Below, piece after piece: positions 16,479-24,922 of a stretch of 64,000 nucleotides of DNA. The stretch spans positions 124,001 to 188,000 of the forward strand of contig JAFYXV010000007.1 in assembly GCA_017557885.1 (NCBI GenBank), written 5' to 3'. A program made the position numbers and the translations under genes. Each line of letters opens with the position of its first letter. The first letter of the stretch is position 1. The notes beneath the pieces are model-generated. The model ran no database searches, had not been told where the DNA came from, and saw only the letters and a list, made by a program, of their open reading frames with translations. The DNA comes from a bacterium (GTDB lineage: Bacteria > Auribacterota > UBA3054).

Positions 16479-18020
16479 TTACTTTATGTTTTCCTGGAAA
16501 TCTACTATGTAGTCCGGTGAGGAGAAATACCACTTGATGTTTTTGAATTCCGCCTGGGGAGCGTTCTTGTCAGGCTGCTTTAAGGAGTAGCCCAGATGGA
16601 TGCCGTGCTTTCTTCCTATTTTGTAAAACTTGACGGAGTCCATATAGTTCCTGATGTCGTCCATGTCTTTCAGCGAGAAGAAATGAACGGGGCCGCGCTG
16701 GCCGTGGGCGTAGGCTTTGAGCCGCATGAAATCCCTGAGCCTTCTCGCCTTGGCTTTCTCCAGTTCCCTGGAAGCTTCGGCGGAGCCGGTCTTGGCGATG
16801 ATGGCGGAATTGACGAAGGCCGGCCTGGTGGCCCGGCGGCGCCAATAGTTAGGCCTGGGAGGAGGAACGCGGTCGTCGGGAGTGCCGTTGCCGGCGTCGT
16901 TGACCAATTGGCCCGTTGACATCAGCTCCCTGATGAAGGAGCGGATCTCCGGGAAGGCGGAATCCGGCGCGGTTATGCATTCGTGGACGCGGCGGCGCAA
17001 AACTCTTATCCTGATGTTGCGATGCCTGATGTCGTCGAGATACTGCCTGATGCGGCTGATGAGGATCCTGACCTGCTCGTTGACGCGGACGCAGAGAAGC
17101 TGGAAGATGCCCTCCGGCGCGAAGAAGGGGATGAGCCTGGCCAGCATCTGTTCCGCAGGATCGTCCTGTTCAGCCAGCGCGCCGGCCAAGGGATTGTTTT
17201 CGGCATGCGCTTTCATGGCTTCCCTGGCTCTGCGCAGAACGGCGAGCCCCTGCTGGGAATTCCAGCGGGAAAGGGCGCTGTAAACGGGCGGCGTAAGGTT
17301 GGCCACGCGCTGGAGGTACTGGTCCACGTAGCGGGCCAGCCTGTCGATGATGTCCGGCAGAGTCTCCAGCTGGAAGGGCTCGATGTTGAAGGTCGCGATC
17401 TTCGCTCCGAAATCGCTGATCTCATTGGATATGAGGCGGCAGCGGTTGTCCAGTTCGGCGATGTTTCTGCCGAGCCTTCTGAGTTCCGATTCGCTAAGCC
17501 TGTCGCCGGTGCCAAGGCACAGCCCGATCTTCTCCACCAGTTCCTGCAGATCCAGGAGATGATCCTGGTCCAGGGAGACGGCGTTCAGGCTTTCCACCGA
17601 CTTGAGAAGCGAGAGGCTCTCAAGAAACGCCCTGGTGTGGTCGGAAAGCCGGTAGAGAAATTTCTGCACCCGGCGGTCGGCGATGTGCTGGAGCCGTTTC
17701 GGCTCGATGCGGCGCTCCACGTTCCCCCATATGAGAAGCTGCTCCATGTCGGCCCGGAAGGCTTGCTGGCTGTAGGGTCCTTCCTCTTCCAGCCGGACCT
17801 GGACGGCGTCGTAGATGTCGTTGTGATATTTTTCCACTTCATGGGCCTGGCGGCGCAGAAAGAGGAAGTAGAGGATGGTCGCGTAATACCACCGCCGCTC
17901 CGAACTTAAAAAGGCGCACTGACCGCTGGGCAAAAGATCCAGAAAAGGCGGTTCCGGCGCCATGACCTGAAAAAGGTCGCGTTCCGGGGAATTTACCCCG
18001 ATATCGCTGAAATTATCCAT
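16479..18020 (-). CDS. mksF: MksF/JetA-like kleisin subunit
   Basis: Protein of 513 residues and first gene of the SMC operon, where MksF/JetA (the kleisin that bridges the two SMC heads) is always found. The N-terminal part (about 30-140) with SSERRWYYATILYF, LLIWGNVERRI and RRVQKFLYRLSD resembles the DUF2397 family, the JetA of one Wadjet class; the match is from memory. The rest is helical with few landmarks. SD-like AAGGGAG precedes the ATG. No JetD/MksG nuclease gene lies on either side, so the set is MksBEF rather than a full plasmid-cleaving Wadjet. Confidence 0.65.
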   Translation of the reverse strand: MDNFSDIGVNSPERDLFQVMAPEPPFLDLLPSGQCAFLSSERRWYYATILYFLFLRRQAHEVEKYHNDIYDAVQVRLEEEGPYSQQAFRADMEQLLIWGNVERRIEPKRLQHIADRRVQKFLYRLSDHTRAFLESLSLLKSVESLNAVSLDQDHLLDLQELVEKIGLCLGTGDRLSESELRRLGRNIAELDNRCRLISNEISDFGAKIATFNIEPFQLETLPDIIDRLARYVDQYLQRVANLTPPVYSALSRWNSQQGLAVLRRAREAMKAHAENNPLAGALAEQDDPAEQMLARLIPFFAPEGIFQLLCVRVNEQVRILISRIRQYLDDIRHRNIRIRVLRRRVHECITAPDSAFPEIRSFIRELMSTGQLVNDAGNGTPDDRVPPPRPNYWRRRATRPAFVNSAIIAKTGSAEASRELEKAKARRLRDFMRLKAYAHGQRGPVHFFSLKDMDDIRNYMDSVKFYKIGRKHGIHLGYSLKQPDKNAPQAEFKNIKWYFSSPDYIVDFQENIK

Positions 18021-18046
18021 GCTCCCTTCTTGATTACACTAATACA

Positions 18047-18096
18047 CACTCAATATATTGTATCAAAAGAGGCTTTTGGAAACAAGATATTGAGTG
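18047..18096 (-). promoter_or_regulatory. mks operon promoter framed by a 10-bp inverted repeat
   Basis: On the minus strand the -35 TTGTTT (18080-18085) and -10 TACAAT (18057-18062, preceded by an extended TGA) are 17 bases apart. CACTCAATAT (18047-18056) and its complement (18087-18096) sit immediately outside the two boxes, 40 bases centre to centre. This suits a dimeric or looping repressor. Transcription would start near 18050, giving a leader of about 30 bases. Confidence 0.6.
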
Positions 18097-18158
18097 GCCA
18101 GCCTTTTTCAAAAGGGAAGGGGCGAAACCATGCGCTGACAGTGTTTTTCAACAAAAAA

Positions 18159-18187
18159 ACACTCCCGGAAAAAAGTTCCGGGAGTGT
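18159..18187 (-). terminator. Terminator of the PEP-CTERM gene
   Basis: A 12-base stem (ACACTCCCGGAA and complement) with a five-base loop; read on the minus strand it runs into seven T. It lies just after the 18216-20843 gene and insulates it from the mks promoter. Confidence 0.8.
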
Positions 18188-18215
18188 CGTTTAGTTTAGC
18201 CCAAGCTATGAAAAC

Positions 18216-20843
18216 TTATTTTTTTCTGCTAAGCAGAAGCAAAGCCAGGGCAAGGAGTCCGAAGACAGCGGGCTCGGGGAGCGTGTGGTCGCAGACCACC
18301 ACGTTCTTGATATAGGCGCCGGTGTCTCTTTCCTCTTCCGGACCGTCGTTCACGGCTTCAATGCTGAAAGAGGTTATAGGCTGACCGTCGAATTCGGTGT
18401 TGAGCACGATCTCGCCAGTGAAGCAGTCATGCACATACTCTCCCAGGGCTATCTGAGTTATGCAGGAATTAGCCGGGTTGAGATCCATGTTGTAAGAGAA
18501 GGTCTGCCACTGGCCCAGGGTGTGGTTTCTCATAAGTTCAATAGGCGTGCTTTCACCTGACGGGCAGTAGTACAAGACCATTTCCTTGGTGTCGCGGTCT
18601 CTTCTGAGATAAACAGGCAGGAAACCGTCGCCGGTGTTTTGCGAGAACTTAAGGAATGTCGTGTTGTTGTTGTCCGGCAGGTTGACCAGGCAGCGGAAGG
18701 AATAGTGGCTTCCGGCCGGGACGCCGGCGCTGACCTTGACCTTGCTCTGCTGATCAAAGTAGAGGCACTGGATGCCGTCTAAAAGCTTAAGAGAAGGCTC
18801 GACTTCATAGTAGTTCTCAACTTTCCAGCATTCCTGATTGTTGATGGAGCCGAGGTGGAAAAGCTCGCCCTCGAATTCCGTCGTGTAGTACCAGCCGCCC
18901 ACGCCGAAGGTCACGAGCTGGACGAAGGAGCCGGAGTTGGTGCCGTTGCTGGCCTCGTATTCGTATTTGAGCCTGGCGGTATAATAACCGTCCTTCAGGC
19001 CCTTGCGGTCAAGCCTGTAAATGACCATGCCCTTGGTGCCGATGGTGCCTTTGTCGCGCGAAAGTTTCAAATTGTCCGGGTAATCGAGAACTTCAATGTT
19101 GAACTTGTAGTTCTGGGCGCCGGCGTTCTCCAAAAGATTGGTGTAAACGCTCAATCCGCCCATAGAGACGGCTTTCTCATAAACAGGAATGGCGATCTTG
19201 GGACGCTGGACTTCCGTGATGAGCAGATTGTCGATGGAAACGCCCACTCTGGAATCTTCGCCGCCGCCGCTGACACCGAATTTTTCAAAGTAGTGCATGG
19301 GCACCACCCGGTCATTCATCCTCTTTCTCAGAGGCTTTTCCGTAAAGTTGGTGGTGAAGTCGCCGAAGGTGAATTCCGTGAGCTGCTGCATCCTGAAGTC
19401 CATGGTGTAGGAGAAATCATGCCAGGTCTTGCCGGGCAGACCGTAGTCTCCGACCAGGGGATAGCCTGAGGTGTCGTTGTAGGCCCAGAGCCTGACGTCG
19501 TTGCCCTCGGCGTGATACCAGAGGTCGAAGATCGCCGGATTGGCCCAATAGGTGGAGCGGAAATAGAAGCGGTCGGCTTCGTTTTCAAAATCCCAGCGGA
19601 ATTTGCAGGAGACTTTGATGATGAGGTTGGAAGGCGTCCAGATGGGATACCAATAACCGTCCCAGCCGCTGGCTTTTTCAAAGGTCGCGCACTGACCTTC
19701 CCAGGGGTCCGAGGGAGTGTTGACATACGCTTCGTTCGTGCCGGGAGAATAATCGTTGCCCTCCTCTTTGCCGAACCAGCCCTGCTGCCCGTGAAGCTCG
19801 CCCTCCTGCAAGTACGGCGCCTCAAAATCTTCATAGTAGAATACCAGGCCGGATCTGATGTTCAACGGGATGTCGAATTTGCCGTAAGGAGAAGCGTCGA
19901 AGGTGAGGATCGTGCGGTAGAAACCGTCGCCCATGATGCTGCGGTTGAAAACGACCTTATGGCTCTTGGTGGTCTTGCAGGTTCCGGTGGGCGCGAAGGT
20001 GAGCCACTCCGGATCGCCCAGGGCGGAAACGGTGTAGTTGAATTCGCCGCCGCCGTTGTTGGCAATGACGAATTCGCGGCTGGCGACGTTGCGGCCTATT
20101 AAAACGGGATCAGTCGGCATGGAGGGAACCGGCGTGGTCAGCGCCTCGTAGGCGACCTCGATGTCGTCCACGGCGGTGACGTAACCGCTGCCCTGCGCCA
20201 CATAACCGCCGGCGAAGACCGCCGCGCCGATATGCGTGATCCTGAAGTTGGGAAGAGTAACAGTATTTTCCGGAACATTGGTAATACCGTTGGCTATGAC
20301 GTTGATGAGTCGGCGGGAAGGGTACTGGATGTTGAATTCCATCTCATTGTCCTTGTCTCCGCCGATGCCTCCGAACTGCATCTTTATTATGTCTTTGTCC
20401 CCTTCGCGCTGTATAATGTAAAAAGTGCCGCCGTTGCGGTAAGCCCAGAGGGCGCGGCCGTTGGCGGTCCCGTTGCCGAACATAAATCCGCTGATGTTGC
20501 TAAGGGAGCGGTGTTTCAAACGAATCCTCATAATGCCGGTCTCGGTGAACATGGTTTCATCGGCCCCGGTGGGGATCCAGACGCCGGAGTTGCCGGAGTT
20601 AAATCCGTCGGCGTCGTTCTTCGTCACGGTCAGACACCTGGAATCCATGACGTCGCCTTCGACCTTGTAGAGGAAGTTCGTCTGGTATTTGGTCTGCCAA
20701 ACGCTCGCCGCTTCGCACTGCGGCAGAAAATCGCCGGAGCTGTAACTTTCAAAATCCTCTTTGAAGAAAACGCTGGGCTCCGCAGAAACATAAGCCGCGG
20801 ATACTGCCAGCGCCGCTAAGAGAAAAATGATTCCTTTTTTCAT
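18216..20843 (-). CDS. Large secreted protein with PEP-CTERM sorting tail
   Basis: Protein of 875 residues. The ATG at 20843 begins a clean signal peptide (MKKGIIFLLAALAVSAAYVSA); a longer frame starting at 20879 overlaps the -10 box. Three long units each open with a similar phrase (FKEDFESYSSGDFLPQ, YYEDFEAPYLQEGELHGQQ, YTTEFEGELFHLGS), which suggests repeated jelly-roll (LamG-like) domains. They are separated by beta-sandwich linkers with DPEWLTFAPTG-type wording (BACON-like). The end is LPEPAVFGLLALALLLLSRKK split as Pro-Glu-Pro, hydrophobic helix and basic end, that is, a PEP-CTERM signal processed by an exosortase. The binding partner is unknown; surface or extracellular-matrix location is inferred. 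Confidence 0.75.
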   Translation of the reverse strand: MKKGIIFLLAALAVSAAYVSAEPSVFFKEDFESYSSGDFLPQCEAASVWQTKYQTNFLYKVEGDVMDSRCLTVTKNDADGFNSGNSGVWIPTGADETMFTETGIMRIRLKHRSLSNISGFMFGNGTANGRALWAYRNGGTFYIIQREGDKDIIKMQFGGIGGDKDNEMEFNIQYPSRRLINVIANGITNVPENTVTLPNFRITHIGAAVFAGGYVAQGSGYVTAVDDIEVAYEALTTPVPSMPTDPVLIGRNVASREFVIANNGGGEFNYTVSALGDPEWLTFAPTGTCKTTKSHKVVFNRSIMGDGFYRTILTFDASPYGKFDIPLNIRSGLVFYYEDFEAPYLQEGELHGQQGWFGKEEGNDYSPGTNEAYVNTPSDPWEGQCATFEKASGWDGYWYPIWTPSNLIIKVSCKFRWDFENEADRFYFRSTYWANPAIFDLWYHAEGNDVRLWAYNDTSGYPLVGDYGLPGKTWHDFSYTMDFRMQQLTEFTFGDFTTNFTEKPLRKRMNDRVVPMHYFEKFGVSGGGEDSRVGVSIDNLLITEVQRPKIAIPVYEKAVSMGGLSVYTNLLENAGAQNYKFNIEVLDYPDNLKLSRDKGTIGTKGMVIYRLDRKGLKDGYYTARLKYEYEASNGTNSGSFVQLVTFGVGGWYYTTEFEGELFHLGSINNQECWKVENYYEVEPSLKLLDGIQCLYFDQQSKVKVSAGVPAGSHYSFRCLVNLPDNNNTTFLKFSQNTGDGFLPVYLRRDRDTKEMVLYYCPSGESTPIELMRNHTLGQWQTFSYNMDLNPANSCITQIALGEYVHDCFTGEIVLNTEFDGQPITSFSIEAVNDGPEEERDTGAYIKNVVVCDHTLPEPAVFGLLALALLLLSRKK

Positions 20844-20865
20844 AAGTGACCTCGTGTTGGTGTGA

Positions 20866-20895
20866 ATTATAATCTTCAAATAAATATTGTATCAA
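20866..20895 (-). promoter_or_regulatory. Promoter of the PEP-CTERM gene
   Basis: Minus-strand TTGATA (20890-20895), 18-base spacer, TATAAT (20866-20871). It overlaps the start of the longer frame and so supports the ATG at 20843. Confidence 0.6.
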
Positions 20896-20913
20896 ATTTT
20901 TCACTTTTGGATT

Positions 20914-20922
20914 TGGTAAAAT
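20914..20922 (+). promoter_or_regulatory. Extended -10 of tadA, apparently leaderless
   Basis: TGGTAAAAT is an extended -10 (TGn plus TAAAAT). The hexamer ends seven bases before the tadA ATG, so the message should start at or next to the start codon. No -35 is evident. Confidence 0.5.
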
Positions 20923-20929
20923 AGTTTTT

Positions 20930-21385
20930 ATGGAGCACAAAGATTACATGCTGCTGGCTATTAAGGAAGCCAAGGAAGCGGATGCTATGGGCGAAGTCCC
21001 CGTCGGCTGCGTCATCGCAGACGCGGAAGGGACCGTGATAGCCAGCGCCCACAACCTTACCGAAACAAAAAAAGACGCCACCGCCCACGCGGAGCTTCTG
21101 GCCATCGCCGAGGCCCAGAAAAAACTGGGACGGCGTCTCGGGGGCTGCACGCTTTACGTGACCTTGGAGCCCTGCCCCATGTGCGCCGGCGCCATATTGC
21201 TCTCGAGGATCTCCAACGTAGTTTTCGGCGCCCGGGACTGGGATAGGGGAGCGCTGCTTTCCAACGCCAACCTTTCCCACACTTTCCTCGGAGCCGATCT
21301 GCAGGTCCTGGAAGGCATTTCCGAAGAGGGATGCGAAAAACTCCTGAAGGACTTTTTCGCCCGCTGCCGGGAAAGCAAGAACTGA
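20930..21385 (+). CDS. tadA: tRNA-specific adenosine deaminase
   Basis: Protein of 151 residues that converts A34 to inosine in tRNA(Arg) (ACG). It has the zinc deaminase motifs HAELLAI (His plus catalytic Glu, about residues 55-61) and LEPCPMCAGAI (about 80-90), and the family's DWDRGALLSN segment replaces the usual KxGA region. Length is normal. No Shine-Dalgarno sequence precedes the ATG, in line with a leaderless message. It is a single gene, divergent from the PEP-CTERM protein and followed by the DnaA-box region. Confidence 0.9.
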   Translation: MEHKDYMLLAIKEAKEADAMGEVPVGCVIADAEGTVIASAHNLTETKKDATAHAELLAIAEAQKKLGRRLGGCTLYVTLEPCPMCAGAILLSRISNVVFGARDWDRGALLSNANLSHTFLGADLQVLEGISEEGCEKLLKDFFARCRESKN

Positions 21386-21495
21386 ATACTGCTCTCGCTC
21401 CGTTGCAAGGCATCTATAATCCCGCGCTCTTATTCTGTTTTTTCTTTTTTTAAGCGCGGTTTCATTTTTTGCGAAATGAACAGGTTTTCCTTGGG

Positions 21496-21597
21496 TTATG
21501 CACCTGATACTCACATATTGAAAATTGTGGATAACTTGTGAATAACTGTTAGTAAGCCTCTTTATAGGCTAAATTTAGGTTGTTAAAATGTGGATAA
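21496..21597. promoter_or_regulatory. Cluster of DnaA boxes
   Basis: The 316-base gap between tadA and bamA holds three exact matches to TTATNCACA or its complement: TGTGGATAA (21526-21534), TGTGAATAA (21537-21545) and TGTGGATAA (21589-21597). A fourth, TTATGCACC (21496-21504), has one mismatch. The surrounding DNA is A+T-rich. It could be part of a replication origin or a DnaA-controlled promoter for bamA. No dnaA, gidA or rnpA gene is nearby to favour an origin. Confidence 0.55.
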
Positions 21598-21623
21598 AGC
21601 CCTTTCCAGCCTGTTAATAAGCC

Positions 21624-21652
21624 TTGATTTGAGGGTGCCTTTATGCTAGGAT
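21624..21652 (+). promoter_or_regulatory. bamA promoter
   Basis: TTGATT (21624-21629), 17-base spacer, TAGGAT (21647-21652). Start of transcription near 21659 leaves a leader of about 43 bases carrying AAAGGAT as ribosome site eight bases before the ATG. Confidence 0.55.
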
Positions 21653-21701
21653 GTCTATTGATATTTAATATGAAATTTTGTCTTTCGACTAAAAGGATAT
21701 T

Positions 21702-24290
21702 ATGAGATCAAAATTTAACTACCAAAATCCCTTCGGAGGGCGCTTGAGAATTATCGCGCTCACGGCCGCTTTTGGTTTCGCGGCCGCAATGAGCCTTATG
21801 GCCGCCGAAGGCACGACAGTTATCTCCCGCATAGACATAACGGGCAACCGCAGGGTGAGCGAAGAGGTCATCAGGGATCTCATAAGCACTCACCCCAACG
21901 AGATCTACAGCGAAGAAAAAGCCTCCGCCGACACCGAGAGGATACTCTCTTCCGGCGATTTTGAAAGCGCTTCCAGCTATATCAGCGAAGCGGGCGGGGA
22001 AGTCGTTCTGACTTATTCCGTGAAAGAACGGCCCGTTTTGGACAAACTTGATTTCACCGGCAACGAAAACATCAAGGAGAAAGACCTTTTAGACAAAGTT
22101 CAGCTGACCATCGGAGAGCCGGTCAGCTTGGAAAAACTTGAAGATTCCGTGGAGGCGATCCGCAAATATTACGCCGACAAAGGCTACGGCATGGCGGACG
22201 TCACTTACAGCCTGGAAGATACTGCCGACGGAACTCACGCGGCGGTCACTATTTTGATCTCCGAGGGCGAAGAGTCCTACATCAGGGAAGTCAACATCAC
22301 TGGCAATACGCTCATCAGCAGCACCAAAATCAAATTCCTTATCGGCACCAAGTCCCGCTTCTGGTTCCTTTTCGGAACTTATCAGGAAGACCAGGTCAGG
22401 GACGACATTTGGAAGATCACGGAAATGTACCAGGAGATCGGTTATCCGGAAGCCCAGGTGGATTACGAGCTGCATCCCACCGCCAAAGGCGACGGTCTGG
22501 CCCTTGACATAACCATCGACGAAGGCCGTCCTTATTTCGTGAACGGCATCACCGTCAGGCAGGGCAAGCTGACCGGAATGTACGCCACCAACATCATCTC
22601 CATGATCGAGGTGCACCGGGACGAACCCTACACCCCCCAGGCGGTGGAAAGGGATACCGAAAACCTGAAGAATTACTTCCGCTCCCTGGGCTATGCGGAC
22701 GCGGTCTGCGCCTCCAAAGTCCTTTTGGCGGAAGACCAGCCAGAAGACGGCGTCAGGGTCGATATCTTCTATGAGATGGATGAATCCTCCCTTTTTGACA
22801 TCGGCATCGTCTATATTTCCGGCAACGAGCGCACGAAAGACGTGGTCATCCGCCGCGAACTTTCCTTCTTCCCGGGCGACCGCTACAATTACTACCGCAT
22901 CGACACCAGCCGCCAAAGACTGATGAACATGGACTACTTCGAAAAAGTGGACATCGTGGAGGCTCCCAATCCCCAGGACCACAGCAAGAAGGACATCTAT
23001 GTGGACGTGAAGGAAAAACTGACCGGCCAGGTGGGTATCGGCGTAGGCTTCTCCAGCCAGGACCTGCTCTTCGGCACCATAACCATCACGCAGCCTAACT
23101 TCGACTGGAAAAATTACAAAAACTGGTTCACCGGCGGGGGACAGCACTTCCGCTTGAAAGGCGAATTCGGCATCCATCGTCAGGACGTTATATTGAGTTT
23201 CACCGAGCCCTATTTCCTGCACGAGCAGCTTAAGGGCCGCAAGGTGGCCGCGGGCTTCGACCTTTATTGGAAAAACAACAACGCCCTGGGCCCCGACCTC
23301 AGGATCATGAGGATCGGCGGCGATCTTAGGGCCGCCACTCCCATCAGCATGGCCTGGATACCCAAGGTCGGCAAATACGTCGGCGTCATCAAAGTCGAGG
23401 GCGCGCTGGCCGGCGAGTATATCAGAGTGGGCGTGGACAAATCCCTCGATTACGGCGACACCATCGTGGGCGACGATACGGTCTGGCTGAAGAGACGTCA
23501 CGTCAACAAGCGCAACGGCCGCGTCCAGAAACGCATGGTGCCTCTTGAATACGAGCGCTATGACAAGTATCTGAAGAAGGAGAAAGGCAGCTACGCCGTC
23601 CTTGCTCCGACTCTCACCCTGACCAGGGATACCAGGGACGCCCTGTTCCTGCCCACTTCCGGCGCTCTCACGATCCTGAAGGGCAGAGTCGGCGTCGGCT
23701 CCACCATCTACGGTCTTGTGGAAGCATCCCATTCCCAGTACTTCAAACTCTTCGAACTCTTCGAAAGGAAGCCCAATTACGTCTTCAGCGGATCGCACGT
23801 TTTGCTGCTGCGCGGATCTATCGGCTTTGCTTCTCCCAACACGCCGATCTTCGACCGCTTCTTCATGGGAGGCAGCGAAGAGATGCGCGGCTTCCGCTAC
23901 GGCTTCGTGGGACCCAAGGACTACTCCGGCGACAACCCCATGGGCGGCACCTTCAAATTCATGGTGTCCGCGGAATACATCTTCCCGATCTGGCGTTACA
24001 ACGAGAACATCAGCGTCCACGGCGCGGTCTGGACCGACATCGGCAACGTCTGGTGGAAAGAAAGAACTTATTACAAGGCCTTGCGCGCTGTTGACGGCTC
24101 CTATGTGGTGGAGAAGAAGAAATTCGACAACATGGGCGAAGTCAACGCCAGCGTGGGCGGCAGCCTTATACTGCAGCTGTGGCGCATGCCCATCAGAGTC
24201 AACTACGGCGTGCCCATCTTCAAGGATTCCGAGTCGAAAGACTGGAGACCGCTTGACGGCTTAACCCTCGGCACAGGATTCTCTTTCTGA
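21702..24290 (+). CDS. bamA: Outer-membrane protein assembly factor BamA
   Basis: Protein of 862 residues of the Omp85 family that folds beta-barrel proteins into the outer membrane. After a signal segment ending near MAAEG come about five POTRA domains (roughly residues 40-440); the repeated phrases IDITGNRRVSEE, LDFTGNENIKEKD, VNITGNTLISS and VYISGNERTKD mark them. The C-terminal half is the 16-strand barrel with the conserved loop signature seen in RFFMGGSEEMRGFRYG, and it ends in GTGFSF with the terminal aromatic residue. An AAAGGAT site precedes the ATG. It heads a three-gene operon with the next two exported proteins (overlaps of one and four bases). Loss should be lethal in a diderm. 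Confidence 0.93.
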   Translation: MRSKFNYQNPFGGRLRIIALTAAFGFAAAMSLMAAEGTTVISRIDITGNRRVSEEVIRDLISTHPNEIYSEEKASADTERILSSGDFESASSYISEAGGEVVLTYSVKERPVLDKLDFTGNENIKEKDLLDKVQLTIGEPVSLEKLEDSVEAIRKYYADKGYGMADVTYSLEDTADGTHAAVTILISEGEESYIREVNITGNTLISSTKIKFLIGTKSRFWFLFGTYQEDQVRDDIWKITEMYQEIGYPEAQVDYELHPTAKGDGLALDITIDEGRPYFVNGITVRQGKLTGMYATNIISMIEVHRDEPYTPQAVERDTENLKNYFRSLGYADAVCASKVLLAEDQPEDGVRVDIFYEMDESSLFDIGIVYISGNERTKDVVIRRELSFFPGDRYNYYRIDTSRQRLMNMDYFEKVDIVEAPNPQDHSKKDIYVDVKEKLTGQVGIGVGFSSQDLLFGTITITQPNFDWKNYKNWFTGGGQHFRLKGEFGIHRQDVILSFTEPYFLHEQLKGRKVAAGFDLYWKNNNALGPDLRIMRIGGDLRAATPISMAWIPKVGKYVGVIKVEGALAGEYIRVGVDKSLDYGDTIVGDDTVWLKRRHVNKRNGRVQKRMVPLEYERYDKYLKKEKGSYAVLAPTLTLTRDTRDALFLPTSGALTILKGRVGVGSTIYGLVEASHSQYFKLFELFERKPNYVFSGSHVLLLRGSIGFASPNTPIFDRFFMGGSEEMRGFRYGFVGPKDYSGDNPMGGTFKFMVSAEYIFPIWRYNENISVHGAVWTDIGNVWWKERTYYKALRAVDGSYVVEKKKFDNMGEVNASVGGSLILQLWRMPIRVNYGVPIFKDSESKDWRPLDGLTLGTGFSF

Positions 24291-24922
24291 TGAAAAGCGT
24301 GAAATACATACTTCTGGCTGCTGTTTCCATAATGCTCTTCGGCTGCGCCAAGGGCGCCTACGAAAACATCCACGAGGGCGTGGTGATGAACGCCCGGGAC
24401 CAGATCAGTCTCGCTGTCCAGCCGAAATACACCACCATCGCTGTCATGCCCTTCATCAACAACAGCGGAACGAAGAACGCCAACACCTATGCCAGAAGGT
24501 CTTTCTTCGGGAATCTTGTCTCCTACAAGAACTGGAACGTCCAGCCCATGGCCGAGACCGACAACCGTCTTGCCAAGGCCACCAGAAGGGAACTGGACGA
24601 AAGCAATGCCGGAAAGATGAAGAGCATACTGGGCTGCGATCTGGTCTGCTACGGCGAGGTCAAGGAACAGTGCAGCCGTTACGGCCTGGTTTTTTCCTAC
24701 AACAGCGTGACGGCGAGAGTGGCTTTTTACGACGCCTCCACCGGCGCCAAAGTCTGGGAAGCCGAGGATTTCCGCGATTCCCTGGTCATGGGTATCAGCT
24801 TCATATATATGTACGAGCGGGAAGTCATGTGGGCCAGGGAAGTTCACAACCGCTACGACGAATTGTTCCGCGATATGATGCAGCAGTTCCCCATGTGCAC
24901 CTACGGATATAAAACTAAATGA
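24290..24922 (+). CDS. Lipoprotein, possibly GNA1162/DUF799-like
   Basis: Protein of 210 residues with a lipoprotein signal peptide (MKSVKYILLAAVSIMLFGC, the Cys being the lipid site). The mature part contains IAVMPFINNSGTKNA, a strand-loop motif found in periplasmic lipoproteins of the CsgG/LpoB/GNA1162 fold, and later DLVCYGEVKE and AFYDASTGAKVWE, which also fit that fold. The specific family is uncertain. Its ATG overlaps the bamA stop and its own stop overlaps the next ATG, so it is made together with BamA. It may be an envelope accessory factor, which is an inference from context only. Confidence 0.6.
   Translation: MKSVKYILLAAVSIMLFGCAKGAYENIHEGVVMNARDQISLAVQPKYTTIAVMPFINNSGTKNANTYARRSFFGNLVSYKNWNVQPMAETDNRLAKATRRELDESNAGKMKSILGCDLVCYGEVKEQCSRYGLVFSYNSVTARVAFYDASTGAKVWEAEDFRDSLVMGISFIYMYEREVMWAREVHNRYDELFRDMMQQFPMCTYGYKTK

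Noticed and set aside
22089-24020. 643-residue open frame antisense to bamA
   Set aside because: BamA is strongly supported by POTRA repeats and the barrel signature; the reverse frame has the biased Val/Gly/Asp/His composition of a shadow.
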